A stretch of 64,000 bases of DNA from ZYF759 sp046297455. GTDB lineage: Bacteria; Pseudomonadota; Alphaproteobacteria; Rhizobiales; Rhizobiaceae. Every line of letters begins with the position of its first letter. The stretch's first letter is position 1. This document shows, in pieces, positions 53,425 to 62,587 of the stretch. The notes below the pieces were generated by a model. That model had not been told where the DNA came from, ran no database searches, and was given only the letters and a program-made list of their open reading frames with translations. The stretch lies in NCBI GenBank assembly GCA_046297455.1, contig JBKBIT010000004.1:62001-126000 (forward strand), given 5' to 3'. The translations under genes and the position numbers were made by a program.

Positions 53425-54288
53425 TCAATCGACCGCCCGCGGGAACAGCCCGCGTGGCTTGATCAGGAGCACGACCAGGAAGGCGACGTGGCCCGCCAGG
53501 ATCTGCCATTCCGGGTTGATGGCGGCGCCTACCGTCTGCGCCACCCCGATGATCACGCCGCCGGCAAGCGTTCCCCAAAGCGAGCCCAGCCCGCCGATGA
53601 TGACGGCCTCGAAGGCATAGATGAGCCGCGCCGGGCCGATCGAGGGATCGAAATTGGCGCGCATGCCAAGATAGAGCGCGGCGATGGTCACGATGACGAG
53701 CGCGATGCCGGTCGCCTGCGCGAAGACGCGCGACGGCCGAATGCCCATCAGGCTCGCGGTAGTCGCGTCGTCGGACGTCGCGCGGAAGGCGCGGCCGAGC
53801 GCCGTGCGGTAGAAGATCTGGTTCAACACGACGATCACGAGCACGGCAGAGATGAAGGTCAGAAGCGGCATCACGCCGATCGACAGCCCGCCTATCTGGA
53901 TCGAGGCAGTGCCGATATCGCCCGGCGGCAGGCGACGGGTATCCGCGGAAAACCCTTCCTGCAGCGCATTCTGGATCACGACCGAAATGCCGAAGGTCAC
54001 GAGCAGCGGCGGCAGGATGTCCTCGCCCAGCACCCGGTTCAGGACGACCCGCTGAAGCACGTAGCCTATCGTGAACATCAAGGGCAGCGCGACAACGGCT
54101 GCCACGAAGGGAGAGAGGCCGAGCACGGACACGATCACGAGGATGAGGTACGCAGCGAGCACGATGAGATCGCCATGGGCGAGATTGACCAGCCGCATGA
54201 TGCCGAAAACAAGGCTCAAGCCCGCGGCAAACAGCGCATAGAGGCCGCCGAGCAGCACGCCCTGAACGATCGTGTCGAGCCAGTTCAT
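53425..54288 (-). CDS. livH: Liv-type ABC transporter permease (LivH)
   Basis: A 287-residue membrane protein starting in an ATGA overlap with LivF. The family motifs GIMRLVNLAHGDLIVLAAYL (about residues 29-48), RATSDDATTASLMGIRPSRVFA and the C-terminal GLGSLWGTLAGGVIIGV are present. Confidence 0.94.
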   Translation of the reverse strand: MNWLDTIVQGVLLGGLYALFAAGLSLVFGIMRLVNLAHGDLIVLAAYLILVIVSVLGLSPFVAAVVALPLMFTIGYVLQRVVLNRVLGEDILPPLLVTFGISVVIQNALQEGFSADTRRLPPGDIGTASIQIGGLSIGVMPLLTFISAVLVIVVLNQIFYRTALGRAFRATSDDATTASLMGIRPSRVFAQATGIALVIVTIAALYLGMRANFDPSIGPARLIYAFEAVIIGGLGSLWGTLAGGVIIGVAQTVGAAINPEWQILAGHVAFLVVLLIKPRGLFPRAVD

Positions 54289-54992
54289 GCGTGCACCCCG
54301 AAATAGGCGGCGTGGATATTCTCCCGGGTGAGTTCATCCGGCCTGCCGGTCAGCGTCACGCGGCCTTCCATCATGCAGTACACCCGGTCGGCGACCTTCA
54401 GCGCCTGGCCGATATCCTGCTCCACGATGATCATCGAAGCCCCGCTTTCGCGGATCAACGGGATTGCCTTGTAGATGTCGCGGATCACGACGGGTGCGAG
54501 GCCCAGCGAAATCTCGTCGCAAAGAAGCAGTTCGGGGTTGCCCATCAATGCGCGGCCGATCGCCACCATCTGCTGCTGGCCGCCCGACAGCGCCGTACCC
54601 GGATTGCGGCGACGCTCGGCGAGAATCGGAAAAAGCTCGTAGACGCGCTCCAGGGACCAGTAGCCTGAACCCTTGCGCATCTGCCCGCCGATCAGGAGGT
54701 TCTCTTCTACCGTCAGCGAGGGGAACAGCCGCCGGCCTTCGGGAACCATCGCGATGCCGAGCTGCATGATCTCGTCCGCCGGCAGTGCCCCGACATCGGA
54801 GCCGTGAAACCGGACGGATGAAGGCTCGTTGCGCAGCACGCCGGATATGGAACGCATCAGCGTTGTCTTGCCGGCGCCGTTCGCGCCGATGATCGCAACA
54901 CACTCGCCTTCGGCCAGTTCGAGATCGACGCCGAAAAGGGCCTGGAACTGGCCATAGTGGGCGGTCAGGCCATGGGTGGAAAGCAGCGCCAT
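54285..54992 (-). CDS. livF: Liv-type ABC transporter ATPase (LivF)
   Basis: A 235-residue ATPase with Walker A GANGAGKTT, signature LSGGQQQMVAIGRAL, Walker B LLLCDEISLGLAP and the LivF-type MVPEGRRLFPSLTVEENL segment. The start codon shares one base with the LivG stop (TGATG). Confidence 0.94.
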   Translation of the reverse strand: MALLSTHGLTAHYGQFQALFGVDLELAEGECVAIIGANGAGKTTLMRSISGVLRNEPSSVRFHGSDVGALPADEIMQLGIAMVPEGRRLFPSLTVEENLLIGGQMRKGSGYWSLERVYELFPILAERRRNPGTALSGGQQQMVAIGRALMGNPELLLCDEISLGLAPVVIRDIYKAIPLIRESGASMIIVEQDIGQALKVADRVYCMMEGRVTLTGRPDELTRENIHAAYFGVHA

Positions 54993-55714
54993 CAGACGTC
55001 GATGCCCAGATAGATTTCCCGCACCTCGTCAGAGGCCATGATGGCGTCGGGCTGGCCGATGCCGATGACCTTTCCGAAATGCAGAACGAGCAGGCGTTCC
55101 ACCACCGAAGTGAGCGCATGGAGCACATGCTCGATCCAGATGATCGTCACGCCCTGGCCATGGATTGCCTTGATGGTCTCGACCAGCTCGCCGCATTCGC
55201 CTTCGGTCAAGCCGCCGGCGATCTCGTCGAGCAGAAGGAGTTTCGGGTCGGTGGCGAGGGCGCGGGCCAGTTCGAGCCGCTTGCGTTGCAGAAGCGACAG
55301 CGAGCCTGCGACTGCATTGGCCTTGGACAGCAGTCCGGTCCTGCGCAGGATCTCGGCACAATCCTCGGCCACATCGGCCTCGGTACTCTTTCGGCCAAAA
55401 CTGCCGGCCACCAGCAGGTTCTCGAATACCGTCAGTTTGGCGAAGGGCTGGGGGATCTGAAAGGAGCGTCCCATACCGGCAATGCAGCGGCGCATGGCCG
55501 ATGTCCGCGTCACGTCTTCGCCAAGGAAGCGGATCGTGCCGCTGTCGGGCGCAATGTTGCCGGCGATCAGGTTGAAGAGTGTCGACTTGCCGGCACCGTT
55601 CGGCCCGATAATGCCCAGTGCCTCGCCCTCCGCAACGTCGAAGGTGACGTTGTCGGCGACCTTGAGCGCGCCAAAACTGCGGCAGACATTGTCGAGCGAT
55701 ATGAGTTCCATCAT
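54992..55714 (-). CDS. livG: Liv-type ABC transporter ATPase (LivG)
   Basis: A 240-residue ATPase with Walker A GPNGAGKST, the LivG signature GMGRSFQIPQPFAKLTVFENLLVA and Walker B LLLLDEIAGGL. ATG 55714 follows GGAGAAGG; a longer frame start at 55741 has no ribosome site. It follows the binding protein by 53 bp. Confidence 0.94.
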   Translation of the reverse strand: MMELISLDNVCRSFGALKVADNVTFDVAEGEALGIIGPNGAGKSTLFNLIAGNIAPDSGTIRFLGEDVTRTSAMRRCIAGMGRSFQIPQPFAKLTVFENLLVAGSFGRKSTEADVAEDCAEILRRTGLLSKANAVAGSLSLLQRKRLELARALATDPKLLLLDEIAGGLTEGECGELVETIKAIHGQGVTIIWIEHVLHALTSVVERLLVLHFGKVIGIGQPDAIMASDEVREIYLGIDV

Positions 55715-55767
55715 GCCTTCTCCGGCAATTGGCCCGGGCACTAGGGAAGTGCCCGGGCAAGCCGTGT

Positions 55768-57042
55768 TCAGCCGATCTCTTCCATCGTGCCGTCGGTGGG
55801 GATGTCCGGCTGATCGCTGTTGTCGACGATGACCAGGTCATAGCCACCGCCATCGCGCAGGCGCCACTGCCCGCCGACAAGCGGGGTCTTGGAAACGTTC
55901 GCCTGGGCGAAGGGCGGCAAGCCGGCGCCGTCGAAAGCGATGCGGCCGACAATCGTCTCCAGATCCGAGGCCGCGATTGCCTCGGCCACGGCGTCGTGAT
56001 CGCTCACGTCGCTGGTGCGGCCCATGGCGTCGACCGCCAGTTCGAGAAGCGCATGCACGAAGCCGATCGGCTGCGTCCACTGGCGGCCTGTCGCCTCGGT
56101 GTAGGCGGCAGCCACCTCTCCGGCCGAAAGGCCGTTCAGCGACGATCTGAAGGGATGGTTCGGCGACCACCAGACTTCCGAAGACAGGTTATGGCCCGCA
56201 TCGCCCAGCGCCTCGACAGCCTGCGGGAAGAGGATCGCCTTGCCGATCGACGCCGCCTTGGGAGCAAACCCTTGCTGACGGGCCTGCGTCCAGAAGGTGG
56301 TGAAGTCCGGCGGGATCGGCACGCCGGTGACGATCTCGACATTGCCCTGACGGAACGCATTGATCTGGGCCGAAAAATCATCGGTAAGGTTCTGGTACCG
56401 GCCCGGATCGATCAGCGTGAAGCCTTGGTCGGCGAGGACCGGCGGGAAGCCGTTCTGCGCGTCGCCCCATGCGTTGCCATCACCGTCGTTCGGGAACAGC
56501 CCGCCAACGACCTTGTTGGTCTCCAGCTGGTTCCACATGGCGGTGAAGACGGAAATGACGTCTTCGAGGCCCCAGAAGAAATGGAAGCCGTAGTCGAACG
56601 GACGCCAAGTGTCGGGGGCGCCGGGGTTGCCCTGCTGGCCAATGAACCAGGGCTGCCAGGGCGCAACGGTCGAGATGACGGGGATGCCCTCGGCCTCCGC
56701 CGTCGTGGTCACGGGGTTCGTCGTCTCCGGCGTCGAGGCAACCAGCATGAGGTCGACCTCGTCGGAGATGATCAGTTCCTGGGCGACTTCCGCCGCACGG
56801 TTGGGGTTCGATTGGGAGTCACGCACGATGATCTCGAAATCGGCTGCGGCCGGGCTTTCGGCGAAGTTTGCGAGGATGAAGTTGTCCGCCTCGGCGAAGG
56901 CGGCCAACGGCCCGGTCTGTGGGCTGACATAGCCGAGCTTGATGCGCGCGCCCTGCGCGATCGCCGGCATCGGGAAACCGCCTGCCATGGTTGCCAGGCC
57001 GGCGGCGGCTGAGCCCTTAAGAAGTTTGCGACGCGTAATCAT
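55768..57042 (-). CDS. Liv-type periplasmic substrate-binding protein
   Basis: A 424-residue binding protein with a Tat-like signal (MITRRKLLKGSAAAGLATMAGG, residues 1-22). It belongs to the Periplas_BP_6 family, whose members in aromatic operons bind aromatic acids or phenols. Motifs GYVSPQTGPLAAFAEADNFIL and the substrate region ISTVAPWQPWFIGQQGNP are rich in aromatic side chains. GGGAGGAG lies upstream of ATG 57042. It follows maleylacetate reductase by 30 bp. Confidence 0.9.
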   Translation of the reverse strand: MITRRKLLKGSAAAGLATMAGGFPMPAIAQGARIKLGYVSPQTGPLAAFAEADNFILANFAESPAAADFEIIVRDSQSNPNRAAEVAQELIISDEVDLMLVASTPETTNPVTTTAEAEGIPVISTVAPWQPWFIGQQGNPGAPDTWRPFDYGFHFFWGLEDVISVFTAMWNQLETNKVVGGLFPNDGDGNAWGDAQNGFPPVLADQGFTLIDPGRYQNLTDDFSAQINAFRQGNVEIVTGVPIPPDFTTFWTQARQQGFAPKAASIGKAILFPQAVEALGDAGHNLSSEVWWSPNHPFRSSLNGLSAGEVAAAYTEATGRQWTQPIGFVHALLELAVDAMGRTSDVSDHDAVAEAIAASDLETIVGRIAFDGAGLPPFAQANVSKTPLVGGQWRLRDGGGYDLVIVDNSDQPDIPTDGTMEEIG

Positions 57043-57072
57043 CGATGGTTCTCCTCCCAAAGAAGTCGTTGC

Positions 57073-58143
57073 TCAAAAGGCAGGCGGTTCCCCCGCCCAG
57101 GCAGCCTCCAGAAGCTGCAGGATTTCGTCCCTCGTGACGGGCTGCGGGTTCCAGTAGGGTTTTGCAGCGGCAAGATCGGCGGCGCGGGCCAAATCGGCAC
57201 GAGCAAGGCCGATATCCTGCAGTGCCAGCGGCGCGCCGATCTTCTCGGCGAAATCGCGCAGCGCGTTGCCAGGGTTTGAACCGCCGAAGATGCGGGTGAC
57301 AGGTTCCAGTTCCCGGCCCGCGGCACGCGCGTTGAAGGCGATCGCATGCGGCAGCAAGATCGCATGCGTCTCCGCATGCGGCAGGTCGAAGGAGCCGCCG
57401 AGCGTGTGACAAAGCTTGTGGTGCAGCGCCATGCCGACCTGGCCCAGCACCGTACCGCACAGCCAGGCGCCATAGAGCGTCTTGCCGCGGGCGGTGAGGT
57501 CGCCGGGCTGGCGGATAACCTCCGGCAGTGCCGAAGCGAACGCCTCCAGGCCTTCGATGGCCATCAGCGTGGCGATGGGGTTGCGGTTCTGGGCATAGAG
57601 GCCCTCGGCCGCATGCGCCATCGCGTTGAGTGCGCTGGTGACCGTCATCGCGACCGGCAGCGAGCGGACCAGTTCGGCATCGTACAGGATGACTTCCGGA
57701 CGCACCCTCGGATCGGTCAGGGTCGTCTTCTCGCCCTTTTCCGTCTGGCCCAGAATGGCGGTGGCCTCGGACCCGGCATAGGTGGTCGGGATGACGATCT
57801 GCGGCAGGTCGGTTCGCAGCGCGATGGCCTTGCTGAGCCCGGTGGTCGAGCCGCCGCCCACCGCGACGATGCAATCGGCACGCACCTCGCGCGCATGCTG
57901 GACGGCCTCTTCGGTAATCGCGACCGGCGTGTGCATGGCGGCCTTGGTGAAGACGCCGACCACCGTGTCGCCGATCTCCTGTCCCATCTCCATCGCCATA
58001 TCCGCCTGGGGAGGGGTCGATACGACCAGCGCGCGCGAACAGCCGAGCCGCGCGATTTCCTCGCCCGCGCAACGACGCACGCCCGGCGCGAAACGCACGC
58101 GCACGGCCTGGCTGTCGAAGGCGAAGTCCGGCTGGAAATGCAT
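57073..58143 (-). CDS. Maleylacetate reductase
   Basis: A 356-residue iron-containing alcohol dehydrogenase-type enzyme reducing maleylacetate to 3-oxoadipate. The nucleotide-binding VGGGSTTGLSKAIAL (about residues 87-101), TTYAGSEAT and the metal-site ALHHKLCHTLGGSFDLPHAETHAILLPH segments match the family. ATG 58143 has GGGAGGAAC upstream. It is the first gene of the leftward operon whose last gene makes maleylacetate, and it diverges from a LysR gene. Confidence 0.94.
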   Translation of the reverse strand: MHFQPDFAFDSQAVRVRFAPGVRRCAGEEIARLGCSRALVVSTPPQADMAMEMGQEIGDTVVGVFTKAAMHTPVAITEEAVQHAREVRADCIVAVGGGSTTGLSKAIALRTDLPQIVIPTTYAGSEATAILGQTEKGEKTTLTDPRVRPEVILYDAELVRSLPVAMTVTSALNAMAHAAEGLYAQNRNPIATLMAIEGLEAFASALPEVIRQPGDLTARGKTLYGAWLCGTVLGQVGMALHHKLCHTLGGSFDLPHAETHAILLPHAIAFNARAAGRELEPVTRIFGGSNPGNALRDFAEKIGAPLALQDIGLARADLARAADLAAAKPYWNPQPVTRDEILQLLEAAWAGEPPAF

Positions 58144-58245
58144 CAGTTCCTCCCACGCCCATCGCACGGATGAGCACTCGAGGCTCTTAGCCCATTTTAT
58201 ATACCGGCTTGATCAAATTAGCGGACCATAACATAACATCATGCT
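58144..58245. promoter_or_regulatory. Divergent promoter region of the resorcinol operon and its LysR gene
   Basis: This 102-bp gap is AT-rich in its right half and contains a TTGATCAA palindrome (58209-58216) and an ATAACATAACATCAT stretch immediately before the LysR start. A LysR site is expected here, but I cannot pick one with confidence. Confidence 0.4.
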
Positions 58246-59196
58246 ATGAAGATCGACCCCCGCCATCTGGAAATCATCGCCGCGATCGTCGATCGAGGCG
58301 GGCTGACCGAGGGGGCCGCCGCGCTGGGACGCACGCAGCCGAGCGTGTCTCGAACCGTCGCCATGCTGGAGCAGCGCATTGGCGCGCCGCTTTTCGAGAA
58401 GAACCGCCGTCCGCTCGTGCCGACCGAATTGTGCCAGGCGCTCGCGGTCGAAGGCCGCAAGATCGCCGGCGCCGCCGATACCGCCTCGTCCATTGTCGCC
58501 ACCTACAAGGCCGGCCATCGCGGCATCGTGCGCATCGGCGGAACGCCTGTCTTCATGGACGGGGTCGTGTCGTCGATTATCGCCGAGTTTCAGCGCGCCT
58601 CGCCGCATGTGCGCATCGAGCAGTCCTATGCCTACGCATCCGAACTGATGAAACAGCTCGAGGCCGCCACGCTCGACCTGGCGGTCTGTCCGCTCAACCC
58701 GGCAGCTATCCCGGCAGGTTTCTCCTTCCGGCCGGTGCTGCCCGGGCGCAACGTGATTGCCTGCGGCATCAACCATCCGCTCCTGATGAAGCGCCAGGTG
58801 CGGCTTTCGGACATCGCACCCTATGCCTGGATTGCCCCGCCGGCATCGAGCCCGCTCTACCAGGATATGCGCCACGTGCTCTCGGAAATCGGCATGACCG
58901 ATTTCAAGATATCCTTTTCCGGCGGCTCGCTGGCTGCCATCACCAACATCCTCTCGCAGTCGGATGTCCTGACCGTGCTGCCCTATTCGGTGGTCTTCAT
59001 GGCACGGCGGCAGCGCACGCTTGCGGCGCTGTCGGTTCGCATCGGCCACCCCGAGCGCAGCCTCGGCATCCTTGCGCGCAGCGATAGCGAGCAGCGCTCC
59101 ACCGTAAGGCGGCTCCAGCGTTTCCTGGAGGGTGAGTTCCGCAGCCTGGCCCAGCTCATCATCCAGCACGAGCAGAATTCGCTGTGGCGCAGCTAG
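58246..59196 (+). CDS. LysR-family regulator of the resorcinol operon
   Basis: A 316-residue LysR regulator: HTH residues 5-60 (EIIAAIVDRGGLTEGAAALGRTQPSVSRTVAMLEQRIG), effector domain from about residue 90. It diverges from maleylacetate reductase across 102 bp, the standard arrangement for an aromatic-pathway activator. The inducer is probably a pathway intermediate; this is not readable from the sequence. Confidence 0.9.
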   Translation: MKIDPRHLEIIAAIVDRGGLTEGAAALGRTQPSVSRTVAMLEQRIGAPLFEKNRRPLVPTELCQALAVEGRKIAGAADTASSIVATYKAGHRGIVRIGGTPVFMDGVVSSIIAEFQRASPHVRIEQSYAYASELMKQLEAATLDLAVCPLNPAAIPAGFSFRPVLPGRNVIACGINHPLLMKRQVRLSDIAPYAWIAPPASSPLYQDMRHVLSEIGMTDFKISFSGGSLAAITNILSQSDVLTVLPYSVVFMARRQRTLAALSVRIGHPERSLGILARSDSEQRSTVRRLQRFLEGEFRSLAQLIIQHEQNSLWRS

Positions 59197-59241
59197 AGCA
59201 AATCCGGCCTGTTGCAGAGCAAGCTGGTGGCGGGGCGAAGC

Positions 59242-60000
59242 CTAGCGGTCGAGATGCGGCTGAAGCTGCATCCGGTAGGCAAACGTGTTGGCCGGGTGCC
59301 AGTTGAAGGAGGCGACCAGCGTGCCGTTGGACGAGGAATAGCGCCGCAGCAGCCTGAGCGCGTAGTCGCCCGGATGGGCGCGCAATCCGGCCGCGATGGC
59401 GCGGGTCATCGGCTCGGCTCTGATCTCCTGGACCGCTTCCGAGATCGGCTCCCCGGCGCGCTCTTCCAGAAGCGCATAGAATGGCCCGACGCAACCGGGT
59501 ATCTCCGGCTCGATCCAGGCCAGCCTTTCGGGAATGTAGGAATAGGTCACGCAAATCGGCGTTCCCGCTTCGTGGGTCAGTCGAACCGCCTTGATCAGGA
59601 GCCAGCGCGATCCGGGCTGGTCGTCGAGCGCCTCGGCGATTTCAGGCGAGATCGAGACCATCTCGATCGACTGTATTTCGAGATAGGTATCGAGCGCATA
59701 TTGGAAGAGGTCGGCAAGCGAGCGCACCTGATGCACGAAGCCGCTTTGCGGTTCGACCGAAATCACGGCGCTGCCAGACCCTTGCCGGCGTGCAAGCATG
59801 CCTTGTTCGACCAATCGGCGAAGAGCTTCGCGGACCGTGTAACGGCTGACGCCGAATTCCGCGCACAGCTCCACTTCGGTCGGCAGGTTGCTGCCGAGCG
59901 GATAACGCCCCTCGTGGATCCGCTCGCGCAACAGCGAGTAGATCTGCCGATAGCGCGGCTGGTCCGGCCTGACGTCGTTGATTTTTGCCGTATTGGACAT
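59242..60000 (-). CDS. GntR-family regulator with UTRA domain (HutC/FarR type)
   Basis: A 252-residue regulator with a winged helix in residues 15-80 (RERIHEGRYPLGSNLPTEVELCAEFGVSRYTVREALRRLVEQG) and a UTRA ligand-binding domain from about 95 on. It ends the leftward operon of CoA-linked enzymes and an amidase, 29 bp after the amidase, and probably controls it. GAGGAGC lies upstream of the start. Confidence 0.9.
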   Translation of the reverse strand: MSNTAKINDVRPDQPRYRQIYSLLRERIHEGRYPLGSNLPTEVELCAEFGVSRYTVREALRRLVEQGMLARRQGSGSAVISVEPQSGFVHQVRSLADLFQYALDTYLEIQSIEMVSISPEIAEALDDQPGSRWLLIKAVRLTHEAGTPICVTYSYIPERLAWIEPEIPGCVGPFYALLEERAGEPISEAVQEIRAEPMTRAIAAGLRAHPGDYALRLLRRYSSSNGTLVASFNWHPANTFAYRMQLQPHLDR

Positions 60001-60029
60001 CTTCCGGCGCTGCTCCTCGTAGACGCCGC

Positions 60030-61379
60030 CTATCCCCCAAAGCCCGATTTTGCAAGCCGATCGGCAACCATATCCCGCGGACGGCGCATGTGATGGTCGG
60101 TTGCCTGTTGGTAAGCGTGTCCGAGAGCAAACAGGGTTGCTTCATCGAATGGCCTGCCGGAGACCTGCATGCCGAGCGGCATGCCCTCGCGACAGAAGCC
60201 GCAGGGCACCGACATGCTGGGGCCATTCCAGGCCGACCATGCATAGGTGTTGCGGGCAATGGTGCGCATGAGTTCGGGAGCGCTGCCGCACTGGTCGATC
60301 AGCGGCGCCGGGCCCGGGGTGGTCGGCGTGACGATGAGATCGACCTGGCCAAAGACCCCGCGCAGTTGATGCCGCCAACGCTCGAGCCATTGCAGCGCGT
60401 CGGCATAGTCGGCGCCGGTGGTGCCGGCACCGATATCGAGCCGCAGCAGGAGATCGGCACCGAACGCCGCCCGCTCCCGTGCAAGCCGTTCCCGGTGGAG
60501 GGCATAGGCATCAGTCAGGACCAGTCTTGCGACCATTGCCGGTGCCATCTCCGCGCCGTCGAGATCGATGGCGACGGTCTCGATGCCGAGCCGGCCGAAA
60601 ACCGCCAACGCCTCCTCGAAGGCCTCGGCCATGTCCGGGTGAAGTCCGTCGCGAAACCATCCGCTTGGCACGCCTATCCGCAACCCTTTGACAGGCAGGC
60701 TGCGCCAGGCGCCCGGTTCGCTGCGCGGCGCCTTGCGGCTCCAGGGATCCTGCGGGTCGAAACCGGCGATCATGACGAGCAGTCGAGCCACGTCTTCCAC
60801 CCGGTGCGCCATCGGCCCCAGCGTGTCGAAGCCGTGGCTGACCGGCAGGCTGCCCCGTGTCGGAACGAGCCCCCACGTCGGGCGCAGTCCGCTGATGCCG
60901 TTGAAAGCAGACGGTATGCGGATCGACCCACCCGTGTCGCTGCCGATCGCCCCGCGCGACATGCCTGCGGCGACAACGACGGCCGAGCCGCTGGACGAGC
61001 CTCCCGGCAGGCGAGCCGGGTCCCAGGGATTGACCGATGGCGCGACCTGCGTGCTCAGCCCGCTCGGTCCAAAGGCCCATTCATGCATGTTGGCCTTGCC
61101 GACCAGGATGGCGCCTGCCTCTTTGAGCCGCGCAACAAGCGGAGCATCGACCTTGGCGACATTGTCTTGAAGCAGCGGCGTTGCCGCGGTCGTGGGCACG
61201 CCGGCGACATCGATATTGTCCTTCAGCGCGACGGTGATCGGGTCAGCATCGGTGCAACTGTCGGCGGCTGCATAAGCCTCTTCGCGCATCGGCGTGATCA
61301 GGGCATGCAGGCGCGGATTGAGCGCATCTATCCGGTCGAACGCCTGATTGACGGCGGCCTGCGCGGCGCTGGACGTCAT
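60030..61379 (-). CDS. Amidase-signature family hydrolase
   Basis: A 449-residue amidase with the Lys-Ser-Ser triad: Lys in TVALKDNIDVAG (about residue 53), Ser in LPGGSSSGSAVVVAAG and Ser in GSDTGGSIRIPSAFNG. Its reaction is hydrolysis of a carboxamide; the substrate is unknown. It starts in an ATGA overlap with the CoA-transferase gene, which suggests that the acid it releases, or the amide itself, belongs to the same pathway. A GatA-like or AtzE-like role is less likely because no partner subunit gene is adjacent. Confidence 0.87.
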   Translation of the reverse strand: MTSSAAQAAVNQAFDRIDALNPRLHALITPMREEAYAAADSCTDADPITVALKDNIDVAGVPTTAATPLLQDNVAKVDAPLVARLKEAGAILVGKANMHEWAFGPSGLSTQVAPSVNPWDPARLPGGSSSGSAVVVAAGMSRGAIGSDTGGSIRIPSAFNGISGLRPTWGLVPTRGSLPVSHGFDTLGPMAHRVEDVARLLVMIAGFDPQDPWSRKAPRSEPGAWRSLPVKGLRIGVPSGWFRDGLHPDMAEAFEEALAVFGRLGIETVAIDLDGAEMAPAMVARLVLTDAYALHRERLARERAAFGADLLLRLDIGAGTTGADYADALQWLERWRHQLRGVFGQVDLIVTPTTPGPAPLIDQCGSAPELMRTIARNTYAWSAWNGPSMSVPCGFCREGMPLGMQVSGRPFDEATLFALGHAYQQATDHHMRRPRDMVADRLAKSGFGG

Positions 61380-62587
61380 CGGATGATGCCTCCGCTGCGC
61401 AGCCTTTCTATGTCGCCCGGGCCGTAGCCAAGTTCGACAAGGACATCCGTGGTGTCGGCACCCAGTTCAGGGGCCGGGCGTGCTCTCGTTTCGCTGCCTT
61501 CGACGCGAATAGGCGTGGCTAGCATGCGAAAAGCGCCAGCCGCAGGGTGCTCAAGATCCTGGATCGCCTCTCGCTCGCGAAGGAACGGATTGTCGAGCGC
61601 CTGGCGCAGATCGTTGACGGGCGCTGCCGGTACGCGGCCGCCGAAGCGCTCCAGCCACTGTGCCGTGGTTTTGGCCGACAGCACCTCGTCGAGCATGTCG
61701 GCAATCAGGTCGCGATGCGCCAGCCGGTCCCTGAAAGTGGCGAAGCGGGGGTCTCCCGCCCATTCCGGTCGGTCGATCGCATCGCACAGGATGGGCCAGA
61801 ACTTCTCCTTGTTGCACATGATGAAGATCCAGCCATCGCCCGTCTTGTAGAGTTGGCAGGGGACGAGCGAGGGATGTCCCGAGCGGGCAACCCGATCCTG
61901 CGCATGGCCGGCATTGAGATACCAGGCCGACAGGTAGGAGAGGTTGAAGCAGGCGAGATCGAAAAGCGAGATGTCGATGTCGCATCCCTTGCCGGTCTCG
62001 CGGGCTTTCAGCACGGCACTGACCAGCGCGAAGGCCTGGCCAAGCCCCGTCATGAGATCGACGATGGAAAGCCCCATGCGCGATGGCGGCGTACCGGCCT
62101 CCCCGGTCAGGGAAAAATAGCCAGCCTCCGCCTGCATGAGATAGTCATAGCCGGGCCAGGTCGCCCGGCTTCCCGTCCGTCCATAGGCCGACAGAAAGGC
62201 GCAGACGATCTTGGGGTTGGCCTTTGCCAGCGTCTCATGCGTGAGGCCGAGGCGACCGGGTACATCGCCGCGCAGATTGCAGGCTATCGCATCGGCATCC
62301 GCCACCAGCCTTTCCAGCACATGCCGGCCTTCGGGTTGCGTGATGTCCAGCGTGATCGAGCGCTTGTTCCGGTTGAAAGCCTGGAAGAACAGGCTGGCAT
62401 TTGTCGCATTGTCTGCGTCGAGGAAATGCGGCCCGACGGTTCTGGCCATGTCGCCGCCGTCGTGCGGCGATTCGATCTTCAGCACATCGGCTCCGAGATC
62501 CGCCAGGAACTGGGTGCCGAAAGGCCCGGCGCCATATTGCTCGAAAGCAAGCACGCGCAACCCGTCCAGGGGCAGTGGCACGCTCAT
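61376..62587 (-). CDS. CaiB/BaiF-family CoA-transferase
   Basis: A 403-residue class III CoA-transferase with the N-terminal LPLDGLRVLAFEQYGAGPFGTQFLADLGADVLKIE pattern and the catalytic Asp in PGYDYLMQAEAGYFSLTG (about residue 145). It would activate a carboxylic acid as CoA ester, often from succinyl-CoA. It is linked by ATGA overlaps to acyl-CoA dehydrogenase upstream and to the amidase downstream. Confidence 0.92.
   Translation of the reverse strand: MSVPLPLDGLRVLAFEQYGAGPFGTQFLADLGADVLKIESPHDGGDMARTVGPHFLDADNATNASLFFQAFNRNKRSITLDITQPEGRHVLERLVADADAIACNLRGDVPGRLGLTHETLAKANPKIVCAFLSAYGRTGSRATWPGYDYLMQAEAGYFSLTGEAGTPPSRMGLSIVDLMTGLGQAFALVSAVLKARETGKGCDIDISLFDLACFNLSYLSAWYLNAGHAQDRVARSGHPSLVPCQLYKTGDGWIFIMCNKEKFWPILCDAIDRPEWAGDPRFATFRDRLAHRDLIADMLDEVLSAKTTAQWLERFGGRVPAAPVNDLRQALDNPFLREREAIQDLEHPAAGAFRMLATPIRVEGSETRARPAPELGADTTDVLVELGYGPGDIERLRSGGIIR

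Noticed and set aside
60030..61379. Amidase considered as AtzE-like partner of the AtzH-like protein.
   Set aside because: It lies 44 kb away in a CoA-linked operon and no small AtzG-like gene is adjacent.
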